From positions 1 to 25,496 of the forward strand of contig JAGXIS010000099.1 in the NCBI GenBank assembly GCA_024635465.1: 25,496 nucleotides of DNA, written 5' to 3'. The DNA is from Bacteroidota bacterium. Lineage in GTDB: Bacteria > Bacteroidota > Rhodothermia > Balneolales > Balneolaceae. The notes beneath the pieces were generated by a model that did no database searches, was not told the origin of the DNA, and was given only the letters and a program-made list of their open reading frames with translations. Position numbers and translations under genes: made by a program. Shown here one piece after another: positions 23,869 through 25,496 of this stretch. How positions within the stretch are numbered: the first letter of the stretch is position 1; every line of letters begins with the position of its first letter.

Positions 23869-25046
23869 AACATCGGTGCAAACTCTGACAGGTATAGTCT
23901 CCAGCGATCCCAAGTGTGTCCACCGCCGGTTTCCCGATAGACGTAATCAAAATCGTGACCGTCCAGAACTTCTCTCATGTTGATAACACTGTCGTAAAGA
24001 AAGTCATCCGTTCCACAGGCAATCCAGTAAAGCTCGTAGCCGCTTTCTTTAAGTTTGTCAATATTCTGATTGGTAAGTTCGAGATGTGTCTGTGCATTCA
24101 TTGCAAACTGCGTTTCACGGATGATTCCCATACTCATTACCCCGTAATAGTCAAACACTTCAGGATAGTTTAAAGCCAATTTTTGGGTTTGCCATCCACC
24201 CATCGACAGACCGGTTACAGCTCGATTTTCTTTTCCGGTTTTTACGCGGTAATGGGATTCAACAAATGGAATCACATCGGCTATGAGACTCTCCTCAAAT
24301 TGTACCGTCGCCATTGGGTTTGCAGAATCAGACTGACGCACAGGATCATGCCCCGGAGCCACATGCCATGTCGATACCTGATTTGGGTTGCCATTGGTCA
24401 TAACAACGATCATCGGTTTGGCATCACCGGCATGGATCAGATTATCCATGATGCGGTTTGCAAGGCCGAGTTCTGTCCAGGCGCTTTCATCACCTCCGCC
24501 GCCGTGTAGCAGATAGAGAACAGGATATTCTTCATTACTTTCACTGTAATTTGGTGGTAAATACACTTTCATGCGTCTCTGATCCATATTCAGTGTTGGT
24601 GAGGGATACCAAATCTCTTGAATTGTACCATTCTTTTGATCACTGAGTTGAACAAATTCACTTTCTTCGCCCGGTAGAATAAAAGCACTGAATGTATTTC
24701 TGACGTCGCGAATAACCCAGGGATTATGAGGATCGACAGTTCGAACACCATCTACGTTGTATGAGTAATTATAGTAGTCAGGCTTTAAGTCTGAGATATT
24801 CAATTCCCAGAGTCCTTCGATTCCTTTTGTTAAATTTTCTGCTGAACCCCAGCCCTGCATCCAGCTCCCGCTGATTTTAATTGAATCGGCGGTCGGTGCC
24901 ATGATTCGAAATGTCACGGAACCATTATCATGAAATTCCGGTGATATGATCGGATCCTGTTGAAACTGTGACAGCGCCGAGTTTGTGAGTAATCCGAAAA
25001 GGCCAACTATAAGTAATAGTTTTTTAAAGATTTTGTTTGATTTCAT
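23859..25046 (-). CDS. secreted esterase (PF00756-type, feruloyl/acetyl-xylan esterase-like) with N-terminal E-set domain
   Basis: A 395-residue exported alpha/beta hydrolase. The start at ATG 25046 gives the compact signal peptide MKSNKIFKKLLLIVGLFGLLTNSALSQ; ATG 25067 and the longer frame to 25133 are alternatives without extra family features. Residues about 30-115 form an E-set/CBM48-like domain (GSVTFRIMAPTADSIKISGSW, NYSYNVDGVRTVDPHNPWV). The catalytic domain has VLYLLHGGGGDESAW (oxyanion loop), the nucleophile elbow VTGLSMGGWQ (S281), GTDDFLYDS with the likely Asp, and GGGHTWDRW with the catalytic His (H377). This layout matches esterases in Bacteroidota polysaccharide-utilisation loci that cut feruloyl, acetyl or similar esters. 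It is convergent with the sulfatase and divergent from a secreted protein gene at the window end. Confidence 0.93.
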   Translation of the reverse strand: MKSNKIFKKLLLIVGLFGLLTNSALSQFQQDPIISPEFHDNGSVTFRIMAPTADSIKISGSWMQGWGSAENLTKGIEGLWELNISDLKPDYYNYSYNVDGVRTVDPHNPWVIRDVRNTFSAFILPGEESEFVQLSDQKNGTIQEIWYPSPTLNMDQRRMKVYLPPNYSESNEEYPVLYLLHGGGGDESAWTELGLANRIMDNLIHAGDAKPMIVVMTNGNPNQVSTWHVAPGHDPVRQSDSANPMATVQFEESLIADVIPFVESHYRVKTGKENRAVTGLSMGGWQTQKLALNYPEVFDYYGVMSMGIIRETQFAMNAQTHLELTNQNIDKLKESGYELYWIACGTDDFLYDSVINMREVLDGHDFDYVYRETGGGHTWDRWRLYLSEFAPMLFQ

Positions 25047-25133
25047 AAGGAGGGCATCAGAATTCATGTGTTTATTTATGAGATATCGATAAGGTAACCT
25101 AAATGGCTTACTACTGAAAAGCAGATCAAACAT

Positions 25134-25158
25134 CTATTGTTACAATATGAAACAATAG
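25134..25158. promoter_or_regulatory. operator-like dyad in the esterase/secreted-protein intergenic region
   Basis: CTATTGTT (25134-25141) and AACAATAG (25151-25158) are perfect reverse complements around a 9-base centre, giving a 25-bp symmetric site 88 bp upstream of the esterase ATG. The compact symmetry fits a dimeric regulator binding site; no T-tract supports a terminator. Confidence 0.45.
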
Positions 25159-25241
25159 GGGATTAGTCAATAAGTAATTCAAAAATGGATCATTAATTAT
25201 GATTCCACATCAGCTTTAATTGTAAATGTGTTTGAATATCT

Positions 25242-25270
25242 TTGACAGAAGTGTTCACTGTATTCATTAT
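25242..25270 (+). promoter_or_regulatory. candidate promoter for the right-end secreted protein
   Basis: A perfect TTGACA (25242-25247), 17-bp spacer and CATTAT (25265-25270; 4 of 6), 111 bp before the ATG at 25382. A TATCTTTG box overlaps at 25237-25244 but its nearest TTG is only 14 bp upstream. Confidence 0.35.
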
Positions 25271-25381
25271 GGTGTAGATATCCGGCATATTTAAATGGAA
25301 AGCAAGTTACAGATGATTAAAAGGAAGGTTTGATCAATTTTTTATATAATGATGATTATCAGATAATTAATCCGGTTATTT

Positions 25382-25496
25382 ATGATGAAATCTGTTAGCA
25401 AAATAGCATTAATCCTGGCAGTAATATTTTATTCGTTGGGATACAGTTCGACTTCTGCCCAGACAACATCAGATTCTGAAAACTCGCAACCCAACA
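25382..25496 (+). CDS. secreted protein, 5' end only
   Basis: An open frame from ATG 25382 (or ATG 25385) to the window edge encodes MMKSVSKIALILAVIFYSLG, then YSSTSAQTTSDSENSQPN, a clear Sec signal peptide with a likely cleavage after SAQ. Only 38 codons are visible, so the function is unknown. Its position, divergent from a secreted esterase and next to DUF1080 and sulfatase genes, suggests an exported hydrolase or binding protein of the same locus. Confidence 0.75.
   Translation, partial: MMKSVSKIALILAVIFYSLGYSSTSAQTTSDSENSQPN

Noticed and set aside
25047..25053. AAGGAGG next to the esterase start
   Set aside because: It is on the plus strand, the wrong strand for the esterase, and the plus-strand frame after it is closed within a few codons.
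25237..25244. TATCTTTG as a -7 box of the right-end gene
   Set aside because: The nearest TTG is only 14 bp upstream, too close for the consensus; the overlapping TTGACA-based candidate is slightly better.
1..25496. CRISPR, tRNA, rRNA, IS, integrase or phage genes
   Set aside because: No repeat-spacer array, cloverleaf-like stretch, transposase or integrase motif was seen on either strand; the only tandem repeat is the 9-bp array at 6602-6646.

Overview
The window looks like a chromosomal segment from a low-GC, Gram-negative bacterium of the Bacteroidota/Balneolota/Rhodothermota (FCB) group. The evidence is the fused E1 alpha-beta dehydrogenase, a serine-palmitoyltransferase-like enzyme, exported DUF1080 and sulfatase proteins, almost no Shine-Dalgarno sequences, and promoters of the TTTG-N17/19-TAnnTTTG kind. 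My best guess is a marine Balneolota relative; this is an inference from gene content, not a database match. No phage, IS element, CRISPR array, rRNA or tRNA was seen.

Layout. (1) Positions 1-4288, minus strand, read right to left: an extended SDR (epimerase/dehydratase fold), a secreted propeller/Ig-like protein, MutY, and a TIGR02757 (DUF2400) protein cut by the window edge. The last two overlap by ATGA. (2) Positions 4370-9114, plus strand: two GT4 glycosyltransferases, a serine-palmitoyltransferase-type alpha-oxoamine synthase and a GNAT-fold protein. Together with the divergent SDR this looks like a sphingolipid or sulfonolipid locus: condense, N-acylate, reduce, glycosylate. (3) Positions 9293-13328: fumarase (fumC) and a fused 2-oxoacid dehydrogenase E1. 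(4) Positions 13422-14749, minus strand: heme A pathway farnesyltransferase (ctaB) and a MerR regulator. (5) Positions 14933-16728: a membrane GT2 translationally coupled to a methyltransferase with a hydrophobic tail. (6) Positions 16841-18145: a Tat-exported Gfo/Idh/MocA lipoprotein, closed by a strong bidirectional terminator. (7) Positions 18277-20825, minus strand: an Rrf2 regulator with a three-Cys motif and an Aquifex-type aconitase with its own terminator. (8) Positions 21078-25496: an exported DUF1080 protein and a sulfatase lipoprotein in one operon, a convergent secreted esterase, and the start of another secreted protein, divergent from the esterase across an intergenic dyad. This block looks like periplasmic breakdown of sulfated or esterified glycosides.

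The central-metabolism genes (fumC, E1, aconitase, ctaB) are single housekeeping units between these loci. The most interesting parts are the candidate glyco-sphingolipid locus, the in-frame 9-bp minisatellite at the end of the second GT, and the altered cysteine set of the aconitase. No intergenic gap exceeds 300 bp; the longest are 20826-21077 (252 bp), 25134-25381 (248 bp) and 10697-10922 (226 bp).
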